Shown here: one piece after another, positions 11,958 through 21,580 of the stretch
How the letters are laid out: each line of letters begins with the position of its first letter
How positions within the stretch are numbered: the stretch's first letter is position 1
DNA from: a virus
IMG/VR virus record: IMGVR_UViG_3300025101_000113
Coordinates: 1-30,499 of that record
Length of the DNA: 30,499 bases
Reading direction: 5' to 3' (one strand)
Position numbers and translations under genes: made by a program
Notes under the pieces: model-generated
Told to the model about the DNA's origin: nothing
The model's input: the letters and a program-made list of their open reading frames with translations, nothing else
Database searches by the model: none

Positions 11958-14578
11958 TATGCGTATACCACAGAGTTAGTTAGATAAACATTTGTGCCAT
12001 CGGATAAGTACGATACTAGATAAGTTCCTGCTGCTGATAAAGTTGCTGCTATTGTTGCAGATCCTTTACTGTTTGCGTGTAATGATACAGTATGCCCACC
12101 ACTATTTATTAATAATATAAAACCTGATTGACCATCTGGTATATTCGTAAAAGTTAAAGTAAAGTTTCCACTAGGTGTACACTTAAAATTATTTGCTGCG
12201 TTTAAGTCAAACGATCCATCGTTATCTACAGTCAAAGCATTTCTTTGCGGTGCTGTAAAACTCTGTGTTACATCGGTCTTTGCTGTATCACTATCAAAAG
12301 CTTGTACATCAGATCCTATAGCTAATCCTAATGTCGTTCTTTGTGCTGAAGCATTAGCATCATCTAACAATGCTCGACCTGCTGAAGTACAAGATATTTC
12401 CTCTATCGTACCTGCACCACTAGAACTACGACCTAGTATTTTATCCGTAGCAGTTACATTAACAATTTCAGCTAAAGCTACGCCTTGGTCTTTTATTGTA
12501 ACAGCACCAGAACTTACATCAAAATTATCAGAGCTAAAAGAAGCTATACCCTTTGCACTTGTGCTTGCATCAGATAATCTTGCAAGAGCAACTGTTCCTG
12601 ATAGTTGTGAAGCATTTATAGTTTTGTTTGTTAAAGTTTGTGTAGCACTTGTTCCCACTATTTCTTGATCACTTCCCGGAGGTAGTGTTAGAACATTAGT
12701 TACTGAAGCGGAATGCGGTTGAGACTTTACTGTTTGTCCATGTGAATTACTTTCACAATTAAAAACTACAGTTCCCGGGTTACTGTTTCCTTTTACTACT
12801 ACTTTACCTGTTCCATGTGGAGCTAAATCTATATCTCTATTAGAAGATGATACAATGTCCTTTGCTAAAACATCTAAATCTCCTCCTAATTCTGGAGAAG
12901 TATCTGATACCACATCTGTTATACCGCTACCATCTGTACCAGAATATACAAATTCTAAACCTACTCCATCAGTATTAGAAAAAGATCCACTAGATACAAT
13001 ATGTGTAACAGGAACTTTTGTATAACCACTAGCATCTGTAATTGTTCCTGATACCTTGAATGTTGCAAAGGTAGTAGGAGTAGACTCTTTTCTAATTGTA
13101 ATAATACCTCTAGCTGTAGAGTTTACAATATCATCAAATGATTGCACAAAGCTTGTTATGTCTACACCATTATCATCCGCATCATCTATAAATAAAATTG
13201 ATACAGAACTTACAGTACCATTATTAAAAGCTATCTTTCCTGCACCCGGATCTGCATCTGATGTAGAGTTACTAAATGTTAACTCTAGTCCGTTTACGCC
13301 TTTTGTTCCTTGCGAACCTGTACTACCAGTATCACCAGCATTACCAGACCTAGAAAAGTGTACAGACAATTCATCTGCTGCACTAAACGTATTATTAGAA
13401 GCTACATGAGTAACTGCTAGTTTGTTATATCCAGAAGCATCAGTAGAACTTCCTGTAATATTAAATCTTGCATAGGTTGACCTGTCATTAATATCGTAAA
13501 TCATCAGGCTACCTTTTATGGAACTTGTACTGTCATCCCAAGTTAAAACATCTGTAGAAGTTGTAACACCATTTGCATCTGCATCATCTATGAAGATAGC
13601 AGTAACACTTGCGTATGTTCCATTGTTAAATGCAATCTCACCAGCTCCGGGATCTGCATCTGATGTACCTGAATCAAACTTGTAATAGTAACCCGGTATT
13701 GCACCATCTTCACCAGAAGCTACAAAACTTATAAATACTTTATCATTATTAGCTAATGAACCTGCACTATCTATATAGACTAAACTTACTTTTGTATAAC
13801 CAGAAGCATCCGTAACTGCTCCAGTTACTTTATACACAGCCCATACTACTAGACTGTTTGCTTTACTTATTCGTATTCTACCTCTGTTAGTATCGTTGCC
13901 TGCAACATCATCGAAGCTTTGTACCCACGCAGATACATCTGTACCATTAGCTTCTAAGTCATCTATATACGCTTCTGTTGCAGAAGCTAAATTAGTATTG
14001 TTAAATCGTACAACACCTGCACCGGGATCACTATCAGTAGTAGTAGTGCTATAAGTAAATTGTGCAGAGTCTCCTCCTGCTGGTAGAAAGTCTGCTACTG
14101 TTGTTAAGTTACCATCGCTGTCAAAGCCTAGTGTTTTACTTGCTCTGCTTGTAGCATCATCAGAAAACTCTGAAGTGGTAATACTATTGGTACGAGAAAC
14201 TTTAAAGGATCTGTCTATCTCTTCTTGTTGTTCTATAAGCTGATGTGTAATCTTATCTAGTGTATCTTCAAAGGAGCTTGAGAGAAACGGATCGTTCTCC
14301 ACTAAGTCTAGTGTCTGTGTGTTCGGAGTATTTCTAATAAGCACAACTGTTTCACCACTAGCAGGAGCAGATCCAAAAGTTACATTTCCACCACCATCTA
14401 CGCCTATGTTTGACAGAGTATAATCGGTGGTCAAACTCTTAACTGTTTCTGTACCTGTAGAGCTTCTGATAATTACAGTTATCTCTGCTGCTGCAAATAT
14501 CTTGAATGTGTATGCGAAGGCAGTAGTGCTGCCATTACCTGAATAGCTTACTTTAGTTGTAGTTGATGATACTGTCAT
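11957..14578 (-). CDS. Tail fibre protein with T7-type N-terminal adapter, 873 aa
   Basis: Residues 1-130 are the virion-attachment domain typical of podoviral fibres (VSYSGNGSTTAFAYTFKIFA, then TTDYTLSNIGVDGGGNVTFG, GETVVLIRNTPNTQTLDLVE, and a coiled region ending EEIDRSFKVSRT). Three copies of a roughly 110-residue module follow at about 173-288, 299-410 and 431-546, each with 'D.DPGAG.i.FNN', 'IDD...NG', 'TDASGY.K'. A short Gly-x-x collagen-like linker (GDTGSTGSQGTKGVNG) sits before the third copy. The C-terminal 300 residues hold 'TLTNKTINASQLSGTVALAR', a common phage fibre shaft motif, and a beta-rich tip. It should recognise the host surface. Confidence 0.85.
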   Translation of the reverse strand: MTVSSTTTKVSYSGNGSTTAFAYTFKIFAAAEITVIIRSSTGTETVKSLTTDYTLSNIGVDGGGNVTFGSAPASGETVVLIRNTPNTQTLDLVENDPFLSSSFEDTLDKITHQLIEQQEEIDRSFKVSRTNSITTSEFSDDATSRASKTLGFDSDGNLTTVADFLPAGGDSAQFTYSTTTTDSDPGAGVVRFNNTNLASATEAYIDDLEANGTDVSAWVQSFDDVAGNDTNRGRIRISKANSLVVWAVYKVTGAVTDASGYTKVSLVYIDSAGSLANNDKVFISFVASGEDGAIPGYYYKFDSGTSDADPGAGEIAFNNGTYASVTAIFIDDADANGVTTSTDVLTWDDSTSSIKGSLMIYDINDRSTYARFNITGSSTDASGYNKLAVTHVASNNTFSAADELSVHFSRSGNAGDTGSTGSQGTKGVNGLELTFSNSTSDADPGAGKIAFNNGTVSSVSILFIDDADDNGVDITSFVQSFDDIVNSTARGIITIRKESTPTTFATFKVSGTITDASGYTKVPVTHIVSSGSFSNTDGVGLEFVYSGTDGSGITDVVSDTSPELGGDLDVLAKDIVSSSNRDIDLAPHGTGKVVVKGNSNPGTVVFNCESNSHGQTVKSQPHSASVTNVLTLPPGSDQEIVGTSATQTLTNKTINASQLSGTVALARLSDASTSAKGIASFSSDNFDVSSGAVTIKDQGVALAEIVNVTATDKILGRSSSGAGTIEEISCTSAGRALLDDANASAQRTTLGLAIGSDVQAFDSDTAKTDVTQSFTAPQRNALTVDNDGSFDLNAANNFKCTPSGNFTLTFTNIPDGQSGFILLINSGGHTVSLHANSKGSATIAATLSAAGTYLVSYLSDGTNVYLTNSVVYA

Positions 14579-14587
14579 GTGTTACTC

Positions 14588-17500
14588 CTAGTCTGTATTT
14601 AACATTTGTTTATTAAGGATAGCTTCATTTAGTAATCTTAATTCTTCAGGCTTTTCAAATCCTTCTACATTTGTTCTAATGATTGCCATACCTTCTTCAT
14701 AATAAAAATTTTCTATTTCTTTAAATATATTTCTCTTAGTTGTGTTATTACCAAACTGATAAGCAGGTAACTTAATTACTTCTGCTAATGCTTCTCTAAA
14801 TGTAAAGCTTTGAAATCTATAACCTGATATACCTTTGAATTTATCTGGTAAACCTACTGCAATATTTTTAGATACGTTTGTCCAATGTGCTTGCAAACTT
14901 TTAGATAAAGAAATTGTTTTATATTTTCTTCTTCCCTCAGTTAAAGGCATATCTAAATTAATTGCTTCCTTTTCATAATCTTTCAATGCCCTTCCTCTTT
15001 TTATTTCAAAAGGTAAAGATACATTTCTTGCAGCTTCAAGAGGATTTACACCAAAAGGCACACCTCTTGATTTTTTCTCACCATAAACATTGTATATAGG
15101 TGCAAAATTTTCTTCCATAGGTGAAACTTCTCCATCATCAGGTAACGATAAACCTGTTTTTTCATAAACAGCTTTACCTAATTTTTTAGTATTTTGAAAA
15201 GCTAAATCTTCATATCTGTTCATTATATCAATAAAAAAATTACTACCTTTTGGAGTACCTACTAGTTTAGTGTTTTGTTGAGCTTCTGGATCTTGCAAAG
15301 TGTATACCCTAACTTCTGGACTGTATCTTTCACTTTCAGGGTCTATAGCTGTACTTCCTGCTCGTATTAAAGAACTGTAAGGTATCATATTTTTTAAAAT
15401 ACCATCTGTTAAATAACTCATATCTTCATATTCAAAAGATTTAAAAACTTGTTGTATGCCTTGCAACATAGGTAGTTCCATAAAATAATCAGCAACAGAT
15501 AATACAGTTTTACTTGCAAATTTATTCCATACTCCTTGAAACTCAGGATCATTGTTCCTGCGACCTAACTCTATATATTGTGCAGCTATGCCTATTACTG
15601 CTCCTACAGGCTCTAAACCAGCATAACTGACGTAATTTAATGGGCCGTTTGGCAAACCATTTTCATCGTACATAGGAAGCTCATCTCCATCTGCATCAAC
15701 AGGAAACCCCTCTCCTCTAAATACCATACTATAGGGTTGCCAATTATTAGGCAGTTTTCTTCTTTCTACACTACTACTAGGATAACCTCCTGTAATCCTT
15801 CCCTCTAATGCTAAAGAACCTATACCCATCATAACAGCAGATCCGTAAGTAATAGAAGCCAAAGCTCTTTGTCTTTCTCTTGGGCCTCTTCTAAATAAAG
15901 CGTCTCTTGTTTTTTGACTTGCTATTCCAATAGGAGTATTCTCCAAAGTCCTAAAAACACTATTAGTAGGAACTCTTGCAAAAGGAACTAAAAATCTACC
16001 TGCGATAGTGCTTTGGAATTTGTTTGTTACTTGCCCTATAAAACCCGGATCAGTAGTTAAAGTGTAAGTATTAGCTATCTCTTCTGTGTAATCTGCTGAA
16101 GCTCTTGGATCAAGATGTATTTCCATAGCATCAGCGATTGCATCTTTTTCTGATTTACCTTGATGTAAAGCATCATTGTATGCTTCCATAGACCTTTTAT
16201 ACAAGGCAGAATTTTCTGTTGCTGCTTTCATGAACTCATCAGTAATTAATAATCCTGTAGATGGCAAATCAATAAACTTTCCTATTGCTCCGAAAAATCT
16301 AGATAAGGTATCATCTCCTACTGGCGAAGAACCATAAGCATCTCCGTCTACTCTTTGCGGCCCATATCCTACTCCTGATTTTCTAGCAGCACCACCTGCG
16401 GCAAGTGCATTCCTAATACCCATTACCATTCCATAAATACTAGTAGAAATCTCGTTGAAAGAAACTCCATATTCTGATGATTGTCTACCAGCTACATTTC
16501 TTACTCCTCTTTCTAAAGGAGAAAAAATACCTGCTGCTATGAGGTCTCTAGGTAGTTGATACAAAGCATACACAGGAGTACCCAGTACGTTTTTTGCTAA
16601 AGTTTTTGGGCCTGATAACAACCCGTTTACATATATTCTATTTATCCAACTTTTATAACCTTGTCCTAATCTTGTCAACTTATTGATTGCAGCATTACCA
16701 CCGGACTGAGCTGCTTCATCAAGTTTGTTCATAAGCTTTATAGTGTACTTATCATCTCCAGCAGATTCTTTAGCATCTCTTAACACCTTCTTCATAAAAT
16801 CAGGATTGTTACTAGCTCCTACTGGTATTCTAAAAGACCTGAGTTTTCTTCCTGCTTCTGCTGCTTCAGCTAACTTTTTTACTTGTAATGCACCGGTAAT
16901 AATAAATTGCTTATGAAACTTGATTGCTAACTCTGGTGGTATTGGCCCATCATTATTTGTTCTGTATGTTTTTATTTCTTGTAGAGTATCATACAATCTC
17001 TTTGTACTTCTCTCTAATACCATACGCAAAGCAACCATCTCATAATCTTTTAAATCAGAAAACTTTTTATCAAACATTTCTTTTTGCATACCTAACTCAG
17101 CTTGTAGTTGGTCTGCTTCTGATTTTCCTTTGCCTAATAATTTATGAGCATTATATATCGTATCTTTTTCTGACTGCACTCCTCTTTTGACTTTATCTAT
17201 TTCATCTGCATATATTTTTGTTAAAGCATTTTTGACTTTAAAAACATCGTCTGCACCTTGAACAAAATCAAAGTTTACTTGTATGCCATCTTTATCAACA
17301 TTTAAAGCTTCTTGAATACTAAATTCTTTTTCTAAAGAAGAAGCTTTTTGCAAAGTATCTATGGATGGCTTGTATGGTTTTTCAGGATCATATCCTTCCA
17401 TATCATCCTTTACAGCTTTTCTTGCTTCTGTAAAAATTTTTTCTTCTTTTTGCTTTGCTTCAAACTTTTCTGCTTTTTGTTGTTTGGTTTCTATTTTAAA

Positions 17501-17938
17501 ATTATTGTTCTCAAGTATGTCAAATCTTTCTTGAGATAGTAAACCTTTCTCAACTAACTTTTCTGCAAAAAACTTTTGTGTCTTTTGATAATCTTTTCTA
17601 TCAACTTGTTCTAAATCTACTGGCTCTCCTTTTTTAGCTGCTTCTTCGTTAGCTTTTATTACCTGTTGTTCTTGTTCAACCTCTAGTATTCTCTCTTGTC
17701 TTGGAGTAGGAACATTACCTGCGACTTCTTTATCTGCACCTTCAGGTGTTTCCTTCACACTACTTTTTATAGTTTTTGCGTAGCTTCTTAAAAATGGTTT
17801 TATAAGAGCATCTAAACCTGCAATTTGTATTCTTTCTTTGGTAGGGTCTTTTGCTACCTGCGTAACTCCACCTGTTCTAGATGCTGCTTCTACTTGATCT
17901 TGTACATTATCGAACATTTCTGTTTGTCGTATTGCCAT
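14588..17938 (-). CDS. Large internal virion / DNA ejection protein, 1116 aa
   Basis: The ATG at 17938 (MAIRQTEMFDNVQDQVEAAS) overlaps the previous stop as TAATG and is preferred over a TTG 18 bases upstream. The N-terminal 400 residues are strongly charged and helical (KANEEAAKKGEPVDLEQVDR and following); the middle has hydrophobic stretches (YVNGLLSGPKTLAKNVLGTP; YGMVMGIRNALAAGGAARKS) and the C-terminal third is mixed. It occupies the position of T7 gp16, the large ejection protein, but I see no lytic transglycosylase motif. The middle resembles segments of 'large polyvalent' phage proteins, a weak impression from memory. It is probably packaged in the head and ejected with the DNA. Confidence 0.65.
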   Translation of the reverse strand: MAIRQTEMFDNVQDQVEAASRTGGVTQVAKDPTKERIQIAGLDALIKPFLRSYAKTIKSSVKETPEGADKEVAGNVPTPRQERILEVEQEQQVIKANEEAAKKGEPVDLEQVDRKDYQKTQKFFAEKLVEKGLLSQERFDILENNNFKIETKQQKAEKFEAKQKEEKIFTEARKAVKDDMEGYDPEKPYKPSIDTLQKASSLEKEFSIQEALNVDKDGIQVNFDFVQGADDVFKVKNALTKIYADEIDKVKRGVQSEKDTIYNAHKLLGKGKSEADQLQAELGMQKEMFDKKFSDLKDYEMVALRMVLERSTKRLYDTLQEIKTYRTNNDGPIPPELAIKFHKQFIITGALQVKKLAEAAEAGRKLRSFRIPVGASNNPDFMKKVLRDAKESAGDDKYTIKLMNKLDEAAQSGGNAAINKLTRLGQGYKSWINRIYVNGLLSGPKTLAKNVLGTPVYALYQLPRDLIAAGIFSPLERGVRNVAGRQSSEYGVSFNEISTSIYGMVMGIRNALAAGGAARKSGVGYGPQRVDGDAYGSSPVGDDTLSRFFGAIGKFIDLPSTGLLITDEFMKAATENSALYKRSMEAYNDALHQGKSEKDAIADAMEIHLDPRASADYTEEIANTYTLTTDPGFIGQVTNKFQSTIAGRFLVPFARVPTNSVFRTLENTPIGIASQKTRDALFRRGPRERQRALASITYGSAVMMGIGSLALEGRITGGYPSSSVERRKLPNNWQPYSMVFRGEGFPVDADGDELPMYDENGLPNGPLNYVSYAGLEPVGAVIGIAAQYIELGRRNNDPEFQGVWNKFASKTVLSVADYFMELPMLQGIQQVFKSFEYEDMSYLTDGILKNMIPYSSLIRAGSTAIDPESERYSPEVRVYTLQDPEAQQNTKLVGTPKGSNFFIDIMNRYEDLAFQNTKKLGKAVYEKTGLSLPDDGEVSPMEENFAPIYNVYGEKKSRGVPFGVNPLEAARNVSLPFEIKRGRALKDYEKEAINLDMPLTEGRRKYKTISLSKSLQAHWTNVSKNIAVGLPDKFKGISGYRFQSFTFREALAEVIKLPAYQFGNNTTKRNIFKEIENFYYEEGMAIIRTNVEGFEKPEELRLLNEAILNKQMLNTD

Positions 17939-18870
17939 TAATCTAACTCTTCCCAAGGTGCTTCTTTTGCTACCTTAATAATTGATTTTGCAAGTGGTAT
18001 TATAAATTTATCTATAGCTGCACCAACCAAGGCTCCTGAAGTAGAACCCCGTATTCTTTCTACTAATTCAGCATTTTTAGGATTTACTTGCAAAGCTGAA
18101 ACAACTATATTTGAAACATTACCTCTCTCTTCTTTTGGTATAGATTTCAAAGACTCAGCTATAATATTTTGTAATGAATCTTGGGGCATCAAAGTTGTAG
18201 CATCTGCAATAGCTCCCCATGCCATAGCTCTTAAAATAGGTGAAGGAGCAAAAGTACCATACAAAGTTTTAGTTACTCCTACTGCTTTAGCAGCAGGTAC
18301 AGCTCCAGCAGTAAACTGAGATATACCTTCTATAATGTTACCATAGGTTTCATTTCTATAGTTTCTTTTTATATTATCTGTAGAGACATCTGGTAAATAT
18401 TTAGAAGCCCAGTTTGTAATTTTCTCAAAACTTTGTTTCAAATCTTCTGTATTAGGTATTGGCCCTTTAAAATCTTTATCTCCTGTTAAAGTTTTAATAG
18501 TGAAATTAGCAAAATCCGCAGGTAGTCCAGCTACACTCAAAGCAGCTTGGTTCATTTGTCTTACACCTTTCTCAACGCCTGTTGCTATACCTTGCCCAGT
18601 ATCTTTTACAAGGTCTACTGCTTTTCTAGTTTTTGTTCTTTCTGTCTCTTGATCTACTGACTCTGCTTGTTCAACAACTTCTTTTTGAAACTCATCATCA
18701 AGTTTAAATGCGATATTATCTATTATGCCAGCTTGATATGTTTGTCCGAAACGATCTGTAAAACTTTCTACCTTTTCAAAGTTTTCTGGCTTTCTTGGTA
18801 GACCTTTAAAAAAATTAGCATCATCCTCTTTATCAAAAAAACTATCTACTGAATTAATATCTTTATACAT
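17938..18870 (-). CDS. Putative internal virion protein, 310 aa
   Basis: The acidic first 90 residues (MYKDINSVDSFFDKEDDANF) are followed by Gly/Ala-rich amphipathic helices (DTGQGIATGVEKGVRQMNQA; GISQFTAGAVPAAKAVGVTK; TSGALVGAAIDKFIIPLAKS). Such helices fit membrane insertion or channel formation during DNA ejection. It lies between the gp15-like and gp16-like genes, is preceded by AAGGT at a fair distance and overlaps the downstream gene. I do not recognise a family; the role is inferred from its position. Confidence 0.6.
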   Translation of the reverse strand: MYKDINSVDSFFDKEDDANFFKGLPRKPENFEKVESFTDRFGQTYQAGIIDNIAFKLDDEFQKEVVEQAESVDQETERTKTRKAVDLVKDTGQGIATGVEKGVRQMNQAALSVAGLPADFANFTIKTLTGDKDFKGPIPNTEDLKQSFEKITNWASKYLPDVSTDNIKRNYRNETYGNIIEGISQFTAGAVPAAKAVGVTKTLYGTFAPSPILRAMAWGAIADATTLMPQDSLQNIIAESLKSIPKEERGNVSNIVVSALQVNPKNAELVERIRGSTSGALVGAAIDKFIIPLAKSIIKVAKEAPWEELD

Positions 18871-18874
18871 AAAT

Positions 18875-20662
18875 CTACCTTATTTTTCTATCAATATTAC
18901 TTACTTGCAAAAATAAAGCATCTACAAACCTTCTAGCTGCTTGAAAAGTTGTTCTACTTTCACTTGCTTTTGTTAAGTCTGGTATAGTAAGAAAGTTTTG
19001 AAAATCCTCTCTAATTTTTTTTATGGTATCGAAAGCATTATCTTTATTAATTTGATTAATAGGATAAGTAGATGTTATATATTGAAGTATTAATGGTGAA
19101 CTTTTATTTAGTAATGGTAATTTATTAGTTACTTGATTATATATTTCATCCTTGTATATTACATTTAAAGCTTTATATTCTTCATTTATTAAATCATTAA
19201 TAACTCTTAGTTTATCAGATTTAGAAATAGTAATATCTTTATTAGGATTTCTAATTCTTATTGTACTATCATGTGTATCATTAGGCCAATTTAACAAAAA
19301 TCTTTTATATTTTTCTGCTACATTTGTAAATGTATTCTTTTGTGCTTCAAATATTACATCTCCATCAGCAGCACTTCCTGCAACAAAACCTATTGTGTCT
19401 TTTGCAAGACCAAGTAGAGCTTTATCTGTTTTTTCAAAACTTTCTAAAGTTAAAGTTCGTAATTTTTCAAAAGAACTTTCTGTTAAAAATCTTTTTTTAC
19501 TATAGAGTTCAGCAGTACCAAGCAGTCCTGCTGAAGCTTTTTCATCTAATTCTTTTCTAATACTATCATCATCTTGTTCTGCAAAACTAACCTCTCCTTG
19601 TTCTCCTATTCCTAATTCTTTGTACATAACTTCAAATTCTGTATTACTTATATCTGTAGGACTAAAACCGCTGTACCCTTCTTCTAAAGTTCTAAGTGCA
19701 GATAACCTTTCTTCTTTAGGTAAACTATCGTTAAAAACTACATCTTCTAATTGAAATCTTTTTTTCTTTAAATCATCTTCTTGTCTTTTATTTTCATCAT
19801 CTCGAATATTTATGATGTCTTTAAGTTTTTTATTTAGTGCAGATAAAAAAAGGCTTCTTTCTTCACCCGGATCTAAAGAATCTATCATTTCATTTAAAAA
19901 CTCATCTTGCTCCCCATCTTCTGTTTCAAAAACAACATCATCTCTACCTTGTTGATTGAGAAGTTGTGTAAGCATAAGTTGTGGATTTTTATAACTTCTA
20001 GATAACTCAACTGACATTTCTAACATAGTATTCTGTTTAAAAGTATTTATTCTTTGCTGTTCTTCTGCTAATGTTTGAAAACCATCTGCTGTAAGTTTTT
20101 TATAGTTATCTACTACTTCTTTTAAAGAATTATATCTAATATCATAATCTAGATTTTTGTTCATTATTCCTGTAGTAAAACTTTTATTTAGTTGCTCATT
20201 TCTATTTACTACGAAATCAGTTTTAATTTGTACGTTTTTTCCTTCAAAGCCAAATTGTGTATCTAATAAAAACTTTCCTAGTTTAAAACGTAACTTGTCT
20301 TGAGCATTTTTATCTTTTATTTTTAATAACAATGGAGGAAGTATCTTTTGTAAATTAGTTCTAAAATTTTCTTCTGCTTTCACCGGATCTGATTTAACTT
20401 CCTCAATAGCTTGCAGTTCATACTTTTTTGTTTGTTCTATGCCAGTCAATAAAGCATTGTTTACATCGTTTTCATTTTTTACTTTCTTCTCTGCTTGGTC
20501 ATACTGATACTTCTGTCCAGCTATACTCATGATCTGCTTGCCAACTCCTGCTAGTGCTATAGCAGGTGCAGCCATAGCATTAGGGTTTAAACTTGCTGTG
20601 AGATCACGACTTCCAGTTTCCATAGTCATATCTACTTGTCTTTTATATACAGGTACTTTCAT
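18875..20662 (-). CDS. Internal virion protein, T7 gp15 position, 595 aa
   Basis: It begins MKVPVYKRQVDMTMETGSRD, then LNPNAMAAPAIALAGVGKQI, an N-terminus shared by internal virion proteins of marine podoviruses. The rest is almost entirely Lys/Glu-rich helix, consistent with an elongated core protein that helps move DNA into the cell. It starts 1 base after the stop of the gp14-like gene, with no clear ribosome-binding site, so it probably relies on translational coupling. It ends 4 bases before the next gene. Confidence 0.7.
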   Translation of the reverse strand: MKVPVYKRQVDMTMETGSRDLTASLNPNAMAAPAIALAGVGKQIMSIAGQKYQYDQAEKKVKNENDVNNALLTGIEQTKKYELQAIEEVKSDPVKAEENFRTNLQKILPPLLLKIKDKNAQDKLRFKLGKFLLDTQFGFEGKNVQIKTDFVVNRNEQLNKSFTTGIMNKNLDYDIRYNSLKEVVDNYKKLTADGFQTLAEEQQRINTFKQNTMLEMSVELSRSYKNPQLMLTQLLNQQGRDDVVFETEDGEQDEFLNEMIDSLDPGEERSLFLSALNKKLKDIINIRDDENKRQEDDLKKKRFQLEDVVFNDSLPKEERLSALRTLEEGYSGFSPTDISNTEFEVMYKELGIGEQGEVSFAEQDDDSIRKELDEKASAGLLGTAELYSKKRFLTESSFEKLRTLTLESFEKTDKALLGLAKDTIGFVAGSAADGDVIFEAQKNTFTNVAEKYKRFLLNWPNDTHDSTIRIRNPNKDITISKSDKLRVINDLINEEYKALNVIYKDEIYNQVTNKLPLLNKSSPLILQYITSTYPINQINKDNAFDTIKKIREDFQNFLTIPDLTKASESRTTFQAARRFVDALFLQVSNIDRKIR

Positions 20663-20663
20663 G

Positions 20664-21152
20664 TTATTTCATCATTGCAGTTTGTGCAGTACCACTAAGT
20701 AATGTTCCTACTGCTTGATAACGAGATGCTTTTTGTCTTGCTCTACCTTCCATACGCATTAACTCTCCTCGAAGTCTAGCATTGGTAGCAGCTTCTCTTC
20801 TCTCTAAGGCAGCAACATTTGTATTGTACTCTTGATTATTTAAATCTTGTTTAAACTTTATATAATTAGTTAATGCTCTTTTCAAGGGAGTTCCTGTAGT
20901 TGCTAGCCACCCAGAACCTCTATAAGCCATTTGTGTTCGATCATTTAACTTTTTAAAATCTTCTTCTTGTTCTTGAGCTTTGAAAGCAAAGATACGTTGT
21001 ATCTGTTCTGCTTTTCTTTCTTGTGCTTTTGCATTTCTATCCTGCAAAGAAGCATTGTAATCTGCTGTAGCTTTTGCAGCTTTACCTGCTGCTAGTTGTC
21101 CTTGTACTGTTATGGCTGTTCCAGCAACCATCAAACCTTGAGCTATTGTCAT
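20664..21152 (-). CDS. Internal virion core protein, T7 gp14-like, 162 aa
   Basis: An N-terminal hydrophobic Ala/Gly segment (TIAQGLMVAGTAITVQGQLA) is followed by a long helical region (AKAQERKAEQIQRIFAFKAQ; DLNNQEYNTNVAALERREAA) and a motif AYRGSGWLATTGTP. The pattern 'G...A.....A...Y.A..q..naka...qA' with 'GsGv..TGTP' is that of the podoviral core protein corresponding to T7 gp14, which forms the outer-membrane channel at ejection. Its place between the gp13-like and gp15-like genes supports the call. Start overlaps the previous stop by 4 bases. Confidence 0.75.
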   Translation of the reverse strand: MTIAQGLMVAGTAITVQGQLAAGKAAKATADYNASLQDRNAKAQERKAEQIQRIFAFKAQEQEEDFKKLNDRTQMAYRGSGWLATTGTPLKRALTNYIKFKQDLNNQEYNTNVAALERREAATNARLRGELMRMEGRARQKASRYQAVGTLLSGTAQTAMMK

Positions 21153-21580
21153 TTCTTAATCCTTCCCATTACAAAATAGTCTGCACCTTCTGGCCCAAAC
21201 TTTTTCATTAAACCTTCTTTTTTAAAACCTAAAAACTGTGCAAAGCGTATTGCTTCAGCCCAGTCTGCTTTTACATTAGCGTGCATTCTGGTGTAAGGCA
21301 TTTTACCTATAATATCTTTTGTTGTTTTTATAACAGTTTTTAATCTTGTTTGTATTCTATCGCTTCCTATAAACCAACATTCTGCAACACCATCCCACAT
21401 AGGAATAAAACCTGCTGCACCAATAATATGTCCATTCTCTACCCCTGTAAAAGCATCATGCTGTGCTGCACGCTCCATGTGTTGTTCCCAGTCGTGTTCT
21501 GGCTTCATTGTGCCTACTGATAACTTATCTTCAAACACTAACTCTCTTGCGTGATCAGGTATAAACTTAATCAATCGCAT
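21149..21580 (-). CDS. GNAT-fold internal virion protein A, T7 gp13-like, 143 aa
   Basis: The sequence FTGVENGHIIGAAGFIPMWD, then GVAECWFIGSD and the C-terminal part AEAIRFAQFLGFKKEGLMKK and GADYFVMGRI follow the acetyltransferase (GNAT) fold. In T7-like phages the gp13 family has this fold and sits exactly here, between tail tubular protein B and the gp14-like protein. gp13 is needed for virion assembly in T7; whether this one acetylates anything is unknown. It overlaps both neighbours by 1 to 4 bases. Confidence 0.8.
   Translation of the reverse strand: MRLIKFIPDHARELVFEDKLSVGTMKPEHDWEQHMERAAQHDAFTGVENGHIIGAAGFIPMWDGVAECWFIGSDRIQTRLKTVIKTTKDIIGKMPYTRMHANVKADWAEAIRFAQFLGFKKEGLMKKFGPEGADYFVMGRIKK

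Noticed and set aside
13056-13409. 117-codon plus-strand reading frame
   Set aside because: Antisense to the repeat region of the tail fibre gene, no ribosome-binding site, and peptide composition typical of a shadow.
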